NCBI GenBank assembly: GCA_002492465.1 | Contig: DKYT01000007.1 | Span: 27,682-91,681, forward strand | DNA length: 64,000 nt | DNA from: Lachnospiraceae bacterium UBA7093 | GTDB taxonomy: Bacteria > Bacillota > Clostridia > Lachnospirales > Lachnospiraceae | Reading direction: 5' to 3' | Shown here: positions 34,943 to 43,763 of the stretch, in pieces | Layout: every line of letters begins with the position of its first letter | How positions within the stretch are numbered: position 1 is the first letter of the stretch | Made by a program: the position numbers and the translations under genes | The notes under the pieces: model-generated | Seen by the model: the letters and a program-made list of their open reading frames with translations, nothing else | Told to the model about the DNA's origin: nothing | The model's database searches: none

Positions 34943-35800
34943 CTAAACCATCCTTTCAGCCACTGATTCCGCTGACTTTTTATTATTAATATAGCTCTCG
35001 TCATAGGTCTGCTGATAATAACCGGAATATAAAATTTCCAGAATATAAAGCTGGCTGATGACTGCTGTCATGGAGCTTCCCTGCAGGGGATTTTCCTTGG
35101 AGCCGCACAGGATTGTTCTATCTGCATAATCAATCAGAGGCGACTTCATAAACCGGGAAATAACAACCACATATGCGCCCGCCTGTTTTGCCAGCTTTGC
35201 AACCATAATCGAATCCTTCGTAGAACCCGAATAAGAAATAATCACAGCCATATCCTCAGGTTCGAGCAGAGAAGCATTTATAGCCTGCATATGAGAATCC
35301 GCAAAGCACTGTACTTTTCCGGTTATCCTCAAAAACTTATTGGCTGCAAGCATCGCTACCATTCCACTGGAACCCACTCCCATAAAAACGATTTTTCTGG
35401 CTGCTTTCATGCGTTCCAAAATTTCTATCAACTGCCCCCTGTTCAAAAGGGAATCCGTTTCCCGAAGCACGTTATAATTGACTTCCAGCAGCTGTTCCGT
35501 CGGGAAAACAGGGTTTCCTTTCTCAACTTCCTGTGTTTTTTCCTTATCTGACTCCGGATTTTCTTTAATACTCAGGGATAACTGAATTTTAAACTCCTGA
35601 TATCCCTGGGTCTGCATCGTTTTGCAAAAACGAAATACGGTGGTTTCTCCAACCTGGCAGGCATCCGCAAGATCCGTTATAGACATAAACAGCACTTCCT
35701 GCCAGTGCTGCAGTACGAAATCCGCAACTTTTCTTTCTGCCTTTGTAAATTGGTTGTAATTTGATAACACGCTCGCCAGAAAATCTCCTCCAGATGACAT
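34943..35800 (-). CDS. RpiR-family regulator (HTH plus SIS)
   Basis: 285 residues; ATG at 35800 with AAAGGAGG upstream. N-terminal helix-turn-helix (T-K-A-E-R-K-V-A-D-F-V, C-Q-V-G-E-T-T-V-F-R-F-C-K) and a C-terminal SIS sugar-phosphate-binding domain (G-V-G-S-S-G-M-V-A, I-S-Y-S-G-S-T-K-D). RpiR regulators of amino-sugar and sialic acid operons respond to a phosphorylated sugar intermediate. It sits at the end of the nan-type operon, so its effector could be N-acetylmannosamine 6-phosphate or GlcNAc-6-P. Palindromes 43557-43599 upstream of the first gene are candidate operators. Confidence 0.9.
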   Translation of the reverse strand: MSSGGDFLASVLSNYNQFTKAERKVADFVLQHWQEVLFMSITDLADACQVGETTVFRFCKTMQTQGYQEFKIQLSLSIKENPESDKEKTQEVEKGNPVFPTEQLLEVNYNVLRETDSLLNRGQLIEILERMKAARKIVFMGVGSSGMVAMLAANKFLRITGKVQCFADSHMQAINASLLEPEDMAVIISYSGSTKDSIMVAKLAKQAGAYVVVISRFMKSPLIDYADRTILCGSKENPLQGSSMTAVISQLYILEILYSGYYQQTYDESYINNKKSAESVAERMV

Positions 35801-35823
35801 AGCCACCCTCCTTTATCTTTCGT

Positions 35824-36708
35824 TCATTCCAATTCTAATCTTTTTAAAGTCAGATGTATGATTCCCCATATTCCCGCCGCATTTCCCAAATGCGCCCTGC
35901 GAAAATCAACATTCCGGAAAAGAGGCATCACCCTGCTCTTTGTCACTTTCTCAACACGTTCGACCACATAATCCTGATTCATCACACCGCCCCCAAGGAC
36001 AATGCACTGGGGATTGAAAATATGAATCAACGTAACAAGTCCATGGGATATTTCCCATATCCACTCTTCAACTATCTTTCCAATCTCGGGGCGTTCCTTC
36101 GCCGCAAACACTTCACGCCCATTTTGAATGGCAGGGTCTATATGCTTTACGCTTGCCACCAGGGCTTTTGTAGAAGCATATTCTTCATAATAACCTTTTC
36201 TTTCATCCATGAGGGGGCTTTCGGTTCCATGAATCATCATGCTGCCCACTTCTCCCGCCGCCCCGCAAAATCCGGTGTATAGCTCTCCATTCATTACAAT
36301 TGCCCCGCCGACTCCGGTTCCATAGGTAAGACACAAATAGCTGTCATACCTCCGGGCTGCTCCGCAGGCTCCTTCCCCTATAGCCGCCGCATTTACGTCA
36401 TTCTCAACTACAACAGGCACCAGAAAACGCTTCTGCAATACGGGACCAATTTCTATACCCGTATACCCCGGTATATTCTCATTTGCATAGCTGACAAGTC
36501 CTCTGGCAGAATCAATCTGTCCTGCAGTACTGATGCCAATCGCATCGCAGGAACCCATGCGCTCCAGAATGTCTCCTGCCCTGTTTAGCACAAATGTTCC
36601 GCCCTCTCCAGCCAACGTATCATACTCCCGAATTTCAGAAAGCATTCCCTCCTCCCATGCTGCCGCCTTAATCGAAGTTCCTCCTATATCCAGCGCGAGT
36701 ATTCTCAT
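35824..36708 (-). CDS. nanK: ROK-family sugar kinase, probable N-acetylmannosamine kinase
   Basis: 294 residues; ATG at 36708 with AAGGAGATTT upstream. The ATP-binding motif L-A-L-D-I-G-G-T-S-I-K-A is at 4-15, the catalytic Asp in E-N-D-V-N-A-A-A, and T-Y-G-T-G-V-G-G-A-I in the second lobe. The zinc motif of most ROK kinases (C-x-C-G-x-x-G-C) is missing: the position reads G-E-V-G-S-M-M-I-H. In the nan pathway it would phosphorylate N-acetylmannosamine so that NanE can convert it. It follows nanE in the operon; ManNAc specificity is by context. Confidence 0.8.
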   Translation of the reverse strand: MRILALDIGGTSIKAAAWEEGMLSEIREYDTLAGEGGTFVLNRAGDILERMGSCDAIGISTAGQIDSARGLVSYANENIPGYTGIEIGPVLQKRFLVPVVVENDVNAAAIGEGACGAARRYDSYLCLTYGTGVGGAIVMNGELYTGFCGAAGEVGSMMIHGTESPLMDERKGYYEEYASTKALVASVKHIDPAIQNGREVFAAKERPEIGKIVEEWIWEISHGLVTLIHIFNPQCIVLGGGVMNQDYVVERVEKVTKSRVMPLFRNVDFRRAHLGNAAGIWGIIHLTLKRLELE

Positions 36709-36747
36709 AAATCTCCTTTTCCATATATTTCTATATGCATTATACAC

Positions 36748-37431
36748 TTATTTTTGTATGCTTGCCACAAATCTTTTTGTAATATCCATAGGACGCGTAA
36801 TTGCAGTTCCGATAACAGCCGCCCAGACCCCCGCCCCCAAAGCCTCTTTTAACTGCTCCGGTGTCCAGATCCCTCCTTCCGCGATAACAGCATGCCTGCA
36901 GGACACCGCCAGCCGCTTCATCATATCATAATCAGGAATGACCGCGTCGTTGGTGTAAGACGTATGGCTTCTAAGCGTAGTCCCAACCAGATCAAACCCC
37001 AGTTTATCCGCAAAGCAAGCCTCTTCAAAGGTAGCGCAATCTGCCATAAATAGCTGATTTGGATATTTTCCACGAATCTCTTCAAAAAATTCCTGTATTT
37101 TCTGTCCGCCCGGACGTATTCTGTTTGTAGCATCCAACGCAATGATCTCTACCCCCGTCTCTACCAGGGCATCCACCTCCTGCACAGTGGGTGTAATAAA
37201 GACCTCAGAATTTTCATATTGCTTCTTAATAATTCCGATCATTGGAAGTTTTACTTCCTTACGTATTTCACAAATGTCCTTCACAGAATTTGCACGAATT
37301 CCCACCGCTCCCCCCAGCATAGCCGCATATGCCATTTTCTGCATAATATAAGAACTGTGCAGCGGTTCATCCTCCAATGCCTGACAGGAAACAATCAAAC
37401 CATTTTTAATCTGTTCCAATACTGCATGCAT
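36748..37431 (-). CDS. nanE: N-acetylmannosamine-6-phosphate 2-epimerase
   Basis: 227 residues; ATG at 37431 with AAAGGAG upstream. A TIM-barrel of NanE type: G-L-I-V-S-C-Q-A at the N-terminus, G-A-V-G-I-R-A, P-M-I-G-I-I-K-K with the conserved lysine, A-L-D-A-T and the C-terminal phosphate loop A-V-I-G-T-A-I-T-R-P. It converts ManNAc-6-P to GlcNAc-6-P, linking sialic acid or ManNAc breakdown to the amino-sugar pathway. It is the strongest single clue that this operon handles sialic acid or another N-acetylated nonulosonate. Confidence 0.95.
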   Translation of the reverse strand: MHAVLEQIKNGLIVSCQALEDEPLHSSYIMQKMAYAAMLGGAVGIRANSVKDICEIRKEVKLPMIGIIKKQYENSEVFITPTVQEVDALVETGVEIIALDATNRIRPGGQKIQEFFEEIRGKYPNQLFMADCATFEEACFADKLGFDLVGTTLRSHTSYTNDAVIPDYDMMKRLAVSCRHAVIAEGGIWTPEQLKEALGAGVWAAVIGTAITRPMDITKRFVASIQK

Positions 37432-37449
37432 ACGAATCTCCTTTCCCTG

Positions 37450-38241
37450 TTATTTTTCTTTTTTCTCCGATAACCGCTCCGCAATTTCACGGCAATGTTC
37501 TGCATGAGCGTAAACGTCTGTTCCGACTACAATCAGATCATACCCGGCCTGAAGCGTTTCTTCATAATCCTCCAGTGTCGTTCCGCCGATAATATGTTTA
37601 TGATATTTTTGAGCAAGAGCAAGAATATGTTTTTTCATACCAGCTATTTTTTCATGTTCGGTCTGACCGGTCATCCCCACCGCCTGGGTATAATCCAGCG
37701 TTCCAAATAGAACACCGTCAATCCCCTCCAAACTCATGATCTGTTCCAGTTCCCCTTCATCCACCGGCTCTTCAATCATGATAATATTAAACCGCTCCCT
37801 GTTTGCCCATTTCTGATAATCTTCAAAGTCCACCAGATGGTACATTCTGTCCCTGTTTCCTCCATCAATAGGCCGCATTCCCAGTGGATGGAATTTTGTC
37901 AGTTTCACCACCTGCCGTGCCATCTCAAGAGAGTTTACATGAGGCACAATAACGCCCGTTGCATCCATTTCAAGGGGCTTAATATATTCCGAATAACCGC
38001 CTCCTCCACTGATCCTCACAATCACATCCGTATCAAAAGCCTTTGCCGCCAAAATGTGCGCGTTAACAACTCCCCAGTCATTTGCACAGTGTTCAAGATC
38101 CACCCAGATACAGTCAACTCCCGCTGCAGCTGCAATTTCTGTAGCCTTGGGGTCGGTAAAATTAACACGATAACAAATTGCAGCTTTTCCCTGATCCCAC
38201 TTTCCTACTACTCTGCTTTTTCGAAATGGTATATGATACAT
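37450..38241 (-). CDS. HpcH/HpaI-family aldolase
   Basis: 263 residues with AGGAGGG before the ATG. TIM-barrel class II pyruvate aldolase marks: W-V-D-L-E-H near 50, V-I-V-P-H-V, the metal ligand glutamate in M-I-E-E-P-V-D and aspartate in F-G-T-L-D-Y. Family members cleave 2-keto-3-deoxy acids into pyruvate plus an aldehyde. It is an unusual extra member of a sialic acid operon and may act on a keto-deoxy sugar acid or on another hydroxy-keto acid released later. The substrate is not decided by the sequence. Confidence 0.85.
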   Translation of the reverse strand: MYHIPFRKSRVVGKWDQGKAAICYRVNFTDPKATEIAAAAGVDCIWVDLEHCANDWGVVNAHILAAKAFDTDVIVRISGGGGYSEYIKPLEMDATGVIVPHVNSLEMARQVVKLTKFHPLGMRPIDGGNRDRMYHLVDFEDYQKWANRERFNIIMIEEPVDEGELEQIMSLEGIDGVLFGTLDYTQAVGMTGQTEHEKIAGMKKHILALAQKYHKHIIGGTTLEDYEETLQAGYDLIVVGTDVYAHAEHCREIAERLSEKKEK

Positions 38242-38256
38242 GCATTTTCCCTCCTA

Positions 38257-39183
38257 TTATCTGATTTGGGCAAATACCTGCCTTGCCCGGTCTTTCTGCA
38301 TTTCCGTAAGAGGCACCACCGGTGTTTTCCCCGGTCCCATATAAGAGCCCGCCAAATCTGTCAAGTATTTAATAAGGGATATCACCCCATTTGCCCCCTG
38401 CTCTCCTGAAATTTCCGATACCAGTTTGAAATACGGTCTCAGATGGTCGCGCATTTTCTTTTCTTCCTCATAGTTGCCCTCCTTGCGCAGCTCCCAAACT
38501 TTCCGCGCATATCCAGGCATAAAGCATGCCTCCGAAGAATTAAAGGTGTGCACACCTGCAATAGCGGAATAGGGCTCGTAAATAATACCATGCCCGCTGA
38601 TAATTACCATTTTATCCCCTAACGCTGCTGCGGCTTCCGCCATCTTGGAAAAATCATTGGTACATTCCTTGACGCCGGCAATCTTAGCATGGGCAATAAG
38701 CTTTTCATACATTTCCACAGAAATATCCATTCCGGAAGCGCTTACATTGTTATAGATCACAATATCCATATCACACCTGTCGGAAAGTCTTGCATAAAAA
38801 TCCAGAAGTCCTTCTTCGCTTGTACGATAGTAATAGGGCGGCAAAACCATTGCGCAGGACGCTCCTGCGCTCTTTGCGTGCTTCATAAGTTCTGTCACCA
38901 CATTGATATCCGTATGCTGGCAGCCTGCCACAACGCCCATCCGCCCGTTTATTTCCTCCAGTGCCGCCTCCAGCAGTCTCTTTCTATCCTCTATCCCAAG
39001 AGAATGGGCTTCCGCTGTGCTTCCATTGATGATCATCATGGAATTTTCATCTGTCAACCCTCCCTGAAGCATAAACCGAAGATGACGTTTCAGCGCCTCC
39101 TGATCCGGGACCTGATCCTCCGTCATGGGTGTCAGGCAAATCGCAAGCATTTTCTGCAAATCCTCTCTTAAATTGTTATTCAT
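38257..39183 (-). CDS. DHDPS/N-acetylneuraminate lyase family protein (second copy)
   Basis: 308 residues. The Schiff-base lysine is in A-G-V-K-E-C-T-N and the catalytic Tyr in V-I-Y-N-N-V. The pyruvate carboxylate loop reads N-G-S-T-A-E-A-H-S-L, where the usual motif is G-(S/T)-T-G-E, so one glycine is replaced by Ala. It is about half identical by eye to the first copy at 42537-43475, and both have Y-N-N rather than the Y-N-(I/V)-P of N-acetylneuraminate lyases. These enzymes make or break C-C bonds with pyruvate. It sits between the importer and the HpcH aldolase. Confidence 0.85.
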   Translation of the reverse strand: MNNNLREDLQKMLAICLTPMTEDQVPDQEALKRHLRFMLQGGLTDENSMMIINGSTAEAHSLGIEDRKRLLEAALEEINGRMGVVAGCQHTDINVVTELMKHAKSAGASCAMVLPPYYYRTSEEGLLDFYARLSDRCDMDIVIYNNVSASGMDISVEMYEKLIAHAKIAGVKECTNDFSKMAEAAAALGDKMVIISGHGIIYEPYSAIAGVHTFNSSEACFMPGYARKVWELRKEGNYEEEKKMRDHLRPYFKLVSEISGEQGANGVISLIKYLTDLAGSYMGPGKTPVVPLTEMQKDRARQVFAQIR

Positions 39184-39220
39184 TTTTTCCCTTCCCGCCG
39201 TTCTATGCGGCTCACTATTT

Positions 39221-40069
39221 TTATCCCTTAACAGAACCTGCTGCGATTCCGTTAATAACCTGTTTCTGGAAAATAAAAAACAGCAGCATCATGGGAATAA
39301 CGCAGACAATAATTGCTGCAAAAATCGGTCCAAGTTCCATAGAAAACTCACCCTCAAAGGACATAAGACCCTGAGAAATAGTCTGTTTACTTCTGCTGGT
39401 CAAAAACAGAATCGGGAACAGCAGGTCATTATAAATGTACAAAAATGAAATCGTAGCGGCTGTCGCCACACCCGGTTTCGCCAATGGGACAATTATCCTG
39501 CTGAATATTTGAAACGCATTGCAGCCGTCAATAATGGCAGATTCTTCAATTTCCCTGCTGATTCCCCTCATATTACCCGTGATAATCAGGATACTCCTGG
39601 CAGAATGCGCTGCCGCGTAAAGGAAAAACAGCGGTATATACTTATCAAGCAGATTAAGATCCGCAAACATCTTATAAAGGGGAATGATGATACTGTGCAC
39701 GGGGATTGTAACGCCTGTAATAAAAAACATATAAATCCATGGATTCAACTTAAACCCCAGACGCGCAAGCGCGTAGGAAGCCATACAGGTGACAATCATC
39801 AGGACAAGTGTGGAACCACCAGCAATCACCAGCGAATTTCCCACATACTTGAAAAATCTGGCCTGGAAAATCACTGTCTCATAATTGATTAAGGCCCAGC
39901 TTTCGGGCAGTGCAAAAGAACTGGAATAAATTTCAAAAGTTCCTTTAAAAGAGCACAAAAAAGTAAAAAACAGAGGATACAGCGGAATCAGGCACAGCAA
40001 AGCCAATCCAACGCCGCCCAGTACTTTTTTCGCTTTTCTGACTGAGATTTTCTTTCTATTTTTCGTCAT
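39221..40069 (-). CDS. Sugar ABC transporter permease (MalG type)
   Basis: 282 residues with GGGAGGTG upstream. Six membrane segments and the EAA loop E-S-A-I-I-D-G-C-N-A-F-Q-I-F-S-R-I-I-V-P-L near residue 190, the site that contacts the ATPase. Partner of the MalF-type permease 12 bases upstream. No ATPase gene lies in the operon; a shared MsmX/UgpC-like ATPase encoded elsewhere is the usual arrangement in Bacillota. Confidence 0.93.
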   Translation of the reverse strand: MTKNRKKISVRKAKKVLGGVGLALLCLIPLYPLFFTFLCSFKGTFEIYSSSFALPESWALINYETVIFQARFFKYVGNSLVIAGGSTLVLMIVTCMASYALARLGFKLNPWIYMFFITGVTIPVHSIIIPLYKMFADLNLLDKYIPLFFLYAAAHSARSILIITGNMRGISREIEESAIIDGCNAFQIFSRIIVPLAKPGVATAATISFLYIYNDLLFPILFLTSRSKQTISQGLMSFEGEFSMELGPIFAAIIVCVIPMMLLFFIFQKQVINGIAAGSVKG

Positions 40070-40081
40070 AAAAGCACCTCC

Positions 40082-40978
40082 CTACATACTTTCCGTTTTA
40101 ATCAGCTTGTTTACGATATAACTGATCAAAAAGCCCAAAATCAGAATAAAGAACGCCACCGCGCTTGCGTATCCATAATTGTAATATCTGAAACCGTTGA
40201 AATATACCATCATGGTAGGAACCTCTGTCGCCCCGTTCGGTCCTCCCTGGGTCATCACAAAGATTAAGTTAAAGGACTTGAGCGCGCCGGTAATCAAAAG
40301 AATAAAATACGTTCGGAAAGTCTCCCTTAACAATGGAATCGTAATATGTGTCAGCCTCTTAAGCCCCGTAGCTCCGTCAATGCTTGCCGCCTCATAAAGC
40401 TCCGAAGGAATTCCGGTCATACCGGCTGCAAAAATAATCATGGATTCACCGGAAGATACCCAGGCATTTACAAGAGAAACCGCGTACATAGCAGACATCC
40501 TGTTTCCCAGCCAGTCCAAATTAAAACTGGTAAAACCAAGTGCCCTGACAATAGAATTAATAGCTCCCCAGTTGGGATTGTAAAGAAATTTCCACATCAA
40601 CGAAACAGCAGCTGTAGGCAGAATCGTGGGAATGAAAAAGATTGTCTTGAACAAATTACTTCCCCTTTTCCCTCTGGAAACGATCAGTCCCAGCCCAAAA
40701 GCCAACGGAATATGTACAATAAAAGAGATTGCCGTCAACTTGAGTACATTCAGCATGTCCCTTTTAAAATAGGGATCCGTAAACATCTTTATGTAGTTAT
40801 CCAACCCAATAAATTTCTTTGTGTCATTCATAATCCCGCTATATTCAAACAGCGAATACCCTGCCGATTGAAAAATAGGCCATATCAGGATAATCAGATA
40901 CAAAAATACGGCTGGAAAAAGAAATAAGATCGTCACAAGCGGTTTTTTCCCAAACCCCTTTGTCATTAACTTCGTCAC
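40082..40978 (-). CDS. Sugar ABC transporter permease (MalF type)
   Basis: 298 residues from the GTG at 40978 with AGGAGGGA seven bases upstream; in-frame codons further upstream lack a site. Six membrane segments and the EAA loop E-A-A-S-I-D-G-A-T-G-L-K-R-L-T-H-I-T-I-P-L. It follows the substrate-binding protein gene after a mRNA hairpin and pairs with the MalG-type gene. Confidence 0.93.
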   Translation of the reverse strand: MTKLMTKGFGKKPLVTILFLFPAVFLYLIILIWPIFQSAGYSLFEYSGIMNDTKKFIGLDNYIKMFTDPYFKRDMLNVLKLTAISFIVHIPLAFGLGLIVSRGKRGSNLFKTIFFIPTILPTAAVSLMWKFLYNPNWGAINSIVRALGFTSFNLDWLGNRMSAMYAVSLVNAWVSSGESMIIFAAGMTGIPSELYEAASIDGATGLKRLTHITIPLLRETFRTYFILLITGALKSFNLIFVMTQGGPNGATEVPTMMVYFNGFRYYNYGYASAVAFFILILGFLISYIVNKLIKTESM

Positions 40979-40998
40979 TCTGTTCCCTCCTGATGAGA

Positions 40999-41038
40999 GG
41001 AACGGGGACACGGATTTTGTCTCCGCACCCCCTGTTCC
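40999..41038 (-). other. mRNA hairpin between binding protein and permease genes
   Basis: GGAAC-GGGG (40999-41007) pairs with CCCC-TGTTCC (41028-41038), with further pairing inside. No T run follows, so it is not a terminator. Such hairpins commonly protect the upstream binding-protein message and reduce read-through, giving more binding protein than permease. Confidence 0.6.
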
Positions 41039-41051
41039 GCTACTTAACTGT

Positions 41052-42506
41052 TTATGAGTTCTCGTCCACTACCCGTTGGATCTGTTCCAATGTTTCCTCC
41101 GGCGTCTCCCCCGCGAACATACCTAAAATTCCATTCCTTACCGCATTTTCCATTTCCGGAATCGTATCATAAAAGATGAAATCAATTCTCAGATCGGTAC
41201 ATGCATTAAGCACTTCTTCATACTGTGCCCAGATCGGCTGCATATCGCCAATCGTCCTGCTAGTCTTAACCGGGAAAATACCTCCATAGGCATCAATCTT
41301 ATATTCCGTAATTTCAGGAGACGTATGATACTCTGCCAGCGCAACAGCCGCTTCAATTCTGTCGGGATCACCATTGTCAAAAATACTGTACGCGCCATTC
41401 TGACCTCCCATAGTACTGCCCTTCAACTCCGCTTTATCACCGTCATAGGGGAACGGAGCAAATCCGATTGTACCCTCCGACCACTTATCCTGATCGATCT
41501 GCTGAATAAACCATCCGGCATCGCAGAGCATAGCTGCTTGTCCCTCTAAAAAGTAGGTTTTTGCCATTGTATAATCCATAGATGCGATATTGGGACCAAA
41601 GTAACCCTTTTCCTGCCAGTCCTTTAATTTCTGGAATACAGATAACATCTGCTCGTCCGTCCATTTTTGCTGCTTACTGGTCAGATCCTTTTCCAGGGGA
41701 CTGCCATACATAGCCATTGCCAGCGTTGTATACAGATGCCCATTAACCCAAACGGTGTTTGCGCCATGGGGCATGGGAATAATGTCGTGCTTTAAGAACT
41801 CATCGCAAACCGCTTCAAACTCCTGCAAGGTTTTGGGAACCTCCAAATTATACTCCTTAAACATTTCAACATTATAAAACAGCCCTTCACAATAAAGATC
41901 ACGAATTACGGCATAAGTACCGTCAATTCCTTTGTCTTCAAAGGTCCAAAGCCCCTCCAGGGTATCCAGATGGGTCAAATTATCAGACCAGTCCGTATCC
42001 AGATCCATAAATGGCTGAAGATCTACCACCTTGCCCTGTTGTATCAGAGGCCAAATCTGCGATACGCCATAATTTTGAGCAAAATCAGGCATGTTGCCGG
42101 TGGAAACCCCTGTGGTAAACTTTTCGTCAAACGCTGTACCTGATGCAGACTCGTCTATAATTTTTACATTTGGATGCTCTTCCATGAACATTTCAAAAAT
42201 TTTGGTATTGGCAATTCCTCTGGCATCGTTGATCGCATCCTTCGTCAATACCGTAATTGTTACTTCCCTGCCGCCGCAGATATTATCGCCATTTTCCGCC
42301 CGCTGTCTAAGCGCCTGCTCCTGTGCTGTCAATTCTTCTTCCGCCGGCTCTTCGTTCGCCTCCACAGTTGATTCTTCCTTTACCTCCTGCGCATTTGTAT
42401 CTTCATTGGTGTTTCCCGCAGTATCCTCAGGAGATGAACCACATGCCGTTACTGATAAAATCATGGCTGCCGCCAATATCATACTGATTAACTTTTTAAA
42501 TTTCAT
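41052..42506 (-). CDS. Sugar ABC transporter substrate-binding lipoprotein
   Basis: 484 residues from the ATG at 42506 (AGGAGGATT upstream). A signal peptide ends in the lipobox S-V-T-A-C-G, so the mature protein is lipid-anchored by Cys22 outside the membrane. An acidic linker rich in E, N and A follows. The main domain is an extracellular solute-binding protein family 1 fold (V-T-I-T-V-L-T-K, W-T-F-E-D-K-G, A-M-L-C-D-A-G-W). It delivers a sugar or sialic-acid-type compound to the two permeases. Confidence 0.93.
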   Translation of the reverse strand: MKFKKLISMILAAAMILSVTACGSSPEDTAGNTNEDTNAQEVKEESTVEANEEPAEEELTAQEQALRQRAENGDNICGGREVTITVLTKDAINDARGIANTKIFEMFMEEHPNVKIIDESASGTAFDEKFTTGVSTGNMPDFAQNYGVSQIWPLIQQGKVVDLQPFMDLDTDWSDNLTHLDTLEGLWTFEDKGIDGTYAVIRDLYCEGLFYNVEMFKEYNLEVPKTLQEFEAVCDEFLKHDIIPMPHGANTVWVNGHLYTTLAMAMYGSPLEKDLTSKQQKWTDEQMLSVFQKLKDWQEKGYFGPNIASMDYTMAKTYFLEGQAAMLCDAGWFIQQIDQDKWSEGTIGFAPFPYDGDKAELKGSTMGGQNGAYSIFDNGDPDRIEAAVALAEYHTSPEITEYKIDAYGGIFPVKTSRTIGDMQPIWAQYEEVLNACTDLRIDFIFYDTIPEMENAVRNGILGMFAGETPEETLEQIQRVVDENS

Positions 42507-42536
42507 ATTCAATCCTCCTGTCTTTCATCGTAAGGA

Positions 42537-43475
42537 CTATATCAGTCCAACTTCCTTAAGCATTTTCTGAATCTTTCCATCCAGTTCAGGCGTTATTTCC
42601 GGAAGAGGAATTCTTCCCGGTCCACAGTCAGAACCTGCCAGGGTCGCGGCTCGTTTTAAAATAGCCAGCACAACCGGCTCTCCCCCTGTCAGAGACTCTG
42701 AAGCCGCCAAGTCCAGATAAGGAGCAAGCCGGTCGCGGATCTTCTTTGCCTCTGCATAATCTCCGGAACTCCTTGCCTTCCACATTTCCACCGCGATCTG
42801 AGGGGCGAAATTAGAAGTACTGGAAATAAAACCTTTGGTTCCGGCAACTGCCGCAAATGGTTCCATAAATTCACCATGCCCATTAACCACCGTAATCTTA
42901 TCGCCAAGCTTTCTGGCAACTTTCTCCATCTTAACAAAATTGGGTGTACATTCTTTAATACCAACCACGTTAGATGTATCAACAAGCTTTTCCATTACTT
43001 CAACAGGAATGTCCTTATGTGTCACTTCCGTATTATTATATAAAAGAATACCAAAATCCACACATTTGGATATTTCCTGATAAAACCGCAGAATAGCATC
43101 ATCCGTGGGCACATAATAATAGGGAGAAAGCACCATTGCGCCTGCCGCACCTGCACTCTGCGCATGAATAAGCAGATTTTTCACATCTTCAATACCGCTA
43201 TGGTTGCATCCTGCAATAATAGGAAGCTCGTCTCCAGCTTCATCAACAGCTGTCTCTATCAGCTTCTTCCTTTCCTCCATTGTAAGAGCGCCACACTCCC
43301 CGGTACTTCCCCCAACCACCAGCGTACAGCAGTTACTTCTGTTGATTCCCCGATCGATCAGAAAGCGGATATGTTTTCTCATACCATCATAGTTCACACT
43401 GCGGTCAGCATTCATGGGTGTTACCGCAATCGCACAAATTCCTTTCAACGCTTCCTTTAATTCTTCAGGTTTCAT
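42537..43475 (-). CDS. DHDPS/N-acetylneuraminate lyase family protein (first copy)
   Basis: 312 residues; AAAGGAGG before the ATG. Motifs of the class I pyruvate aldolase family are intact: G-G-S-T-G-E near 56, catalytic Tyr in L-L-Y-N-N-T and Schiff-base Lys in V-G-I-K-E-C-T. Y-N-N in place of Y-N-(I/V)-P means the exact substrate may not be N-acetylneuraminate, although nanE and nanK downstream support a ManNAc-releasing lyase. It is the first gene of the operon, about 45 bases from the predicted promoter. Confidence 0.87.
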   Translation of the reverse strand: MKPEELKEALKGICAIAVTPMNADRSVNYDGMRKHIRFLIDRGINRSNCCTLVVGGSTGECGALTMEERKKLIETAVDEAGDELPIIAGCNHSGIEDVKNLLIHAQSAGAAGAMVLSPYYYVPTDDAILRFYQEISKCVDFGILLYNNTEVTHKDIPVEVMEKLVDTSNVVGIKECTPNFVKMEKVARKLGDKITVVNGHGEFMEPFAAVAGTKGFISSTSNFAPQIAVEMWKARSSGDYAEAKKIRDRLAPYLDLAASESLTGGEPVVLAILKRAATLAGSDCGPGRIPLPEITPELDGKIQKMLKEVGLI

Positions 43476-43518
43476 AATAAATATCCTCCTTTCTCAAAAC
43501 CAAAAAGTTTATATGCTT

Positions 43519-43547
43519 ATCATATTCCAAGATATTTTTTTCTTCAA
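43519..43547 (-). promoter_or_regulatory. Predicted promoter of the nonulosonate operon
   Basis: On the - strand TTGAAG (43542-43547), 17 bases, TATGAT (43519-43524), about 44 bases upstream of the first lyase gene. Confidence 0.6.
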
Positions 43548-43556
43548 TAGTTTTTT

Positions 43557-43599
43557 GAAAAATATTTTCTTTTCTATGTTATTAATAAAAATATTTTTC
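43557..43599 (-). promoter_or_regulatory. Candidate RpiR operators (two AT-rich palindromes)
   Basis: GAAAAATATTTTC (43557-43569) and AAAAATATTTTTC (43587-43599) are related near-palindromes 30 bases apart, about three turns, just upstream of the -35. Paired palindromes close to such a promoter suit the RpiR protein encoded in the operon. The region is very AT-rich, so chance similarity is possible. Confidence 0.4.
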
Positions 43600-43658
43600 T
43601 TTTTTAGGCAATATTACCTATAGTGCGCTTTATTATGACAAAATAAAGCAAAACGAAC

Positions 43659-43694
43659 GCCCGGAACTGACCTTATTCAAAGTCGGTTCCGGGC
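43659..43694 (-). terminator. Terminator-like hairpin after the lipoprotein gene
   Basis: GCCCGGAACTGAC pairs with GTCGGTTCCGGGC (12 of 13 bases). On the - strand it is followed by a loose T-rich stretch (GTTCGTTTTGCTTTATTTT). It separates the lipoprotein unit from the nonulosonate operon. Confidence 0.65.
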
Positions 43695-43763
43695 TTCCCG
43701 CTGACAATCTGTATCTCCTACCCCACCTTATATTATTTACCGAAAAAATACTCCCTAAAAACT

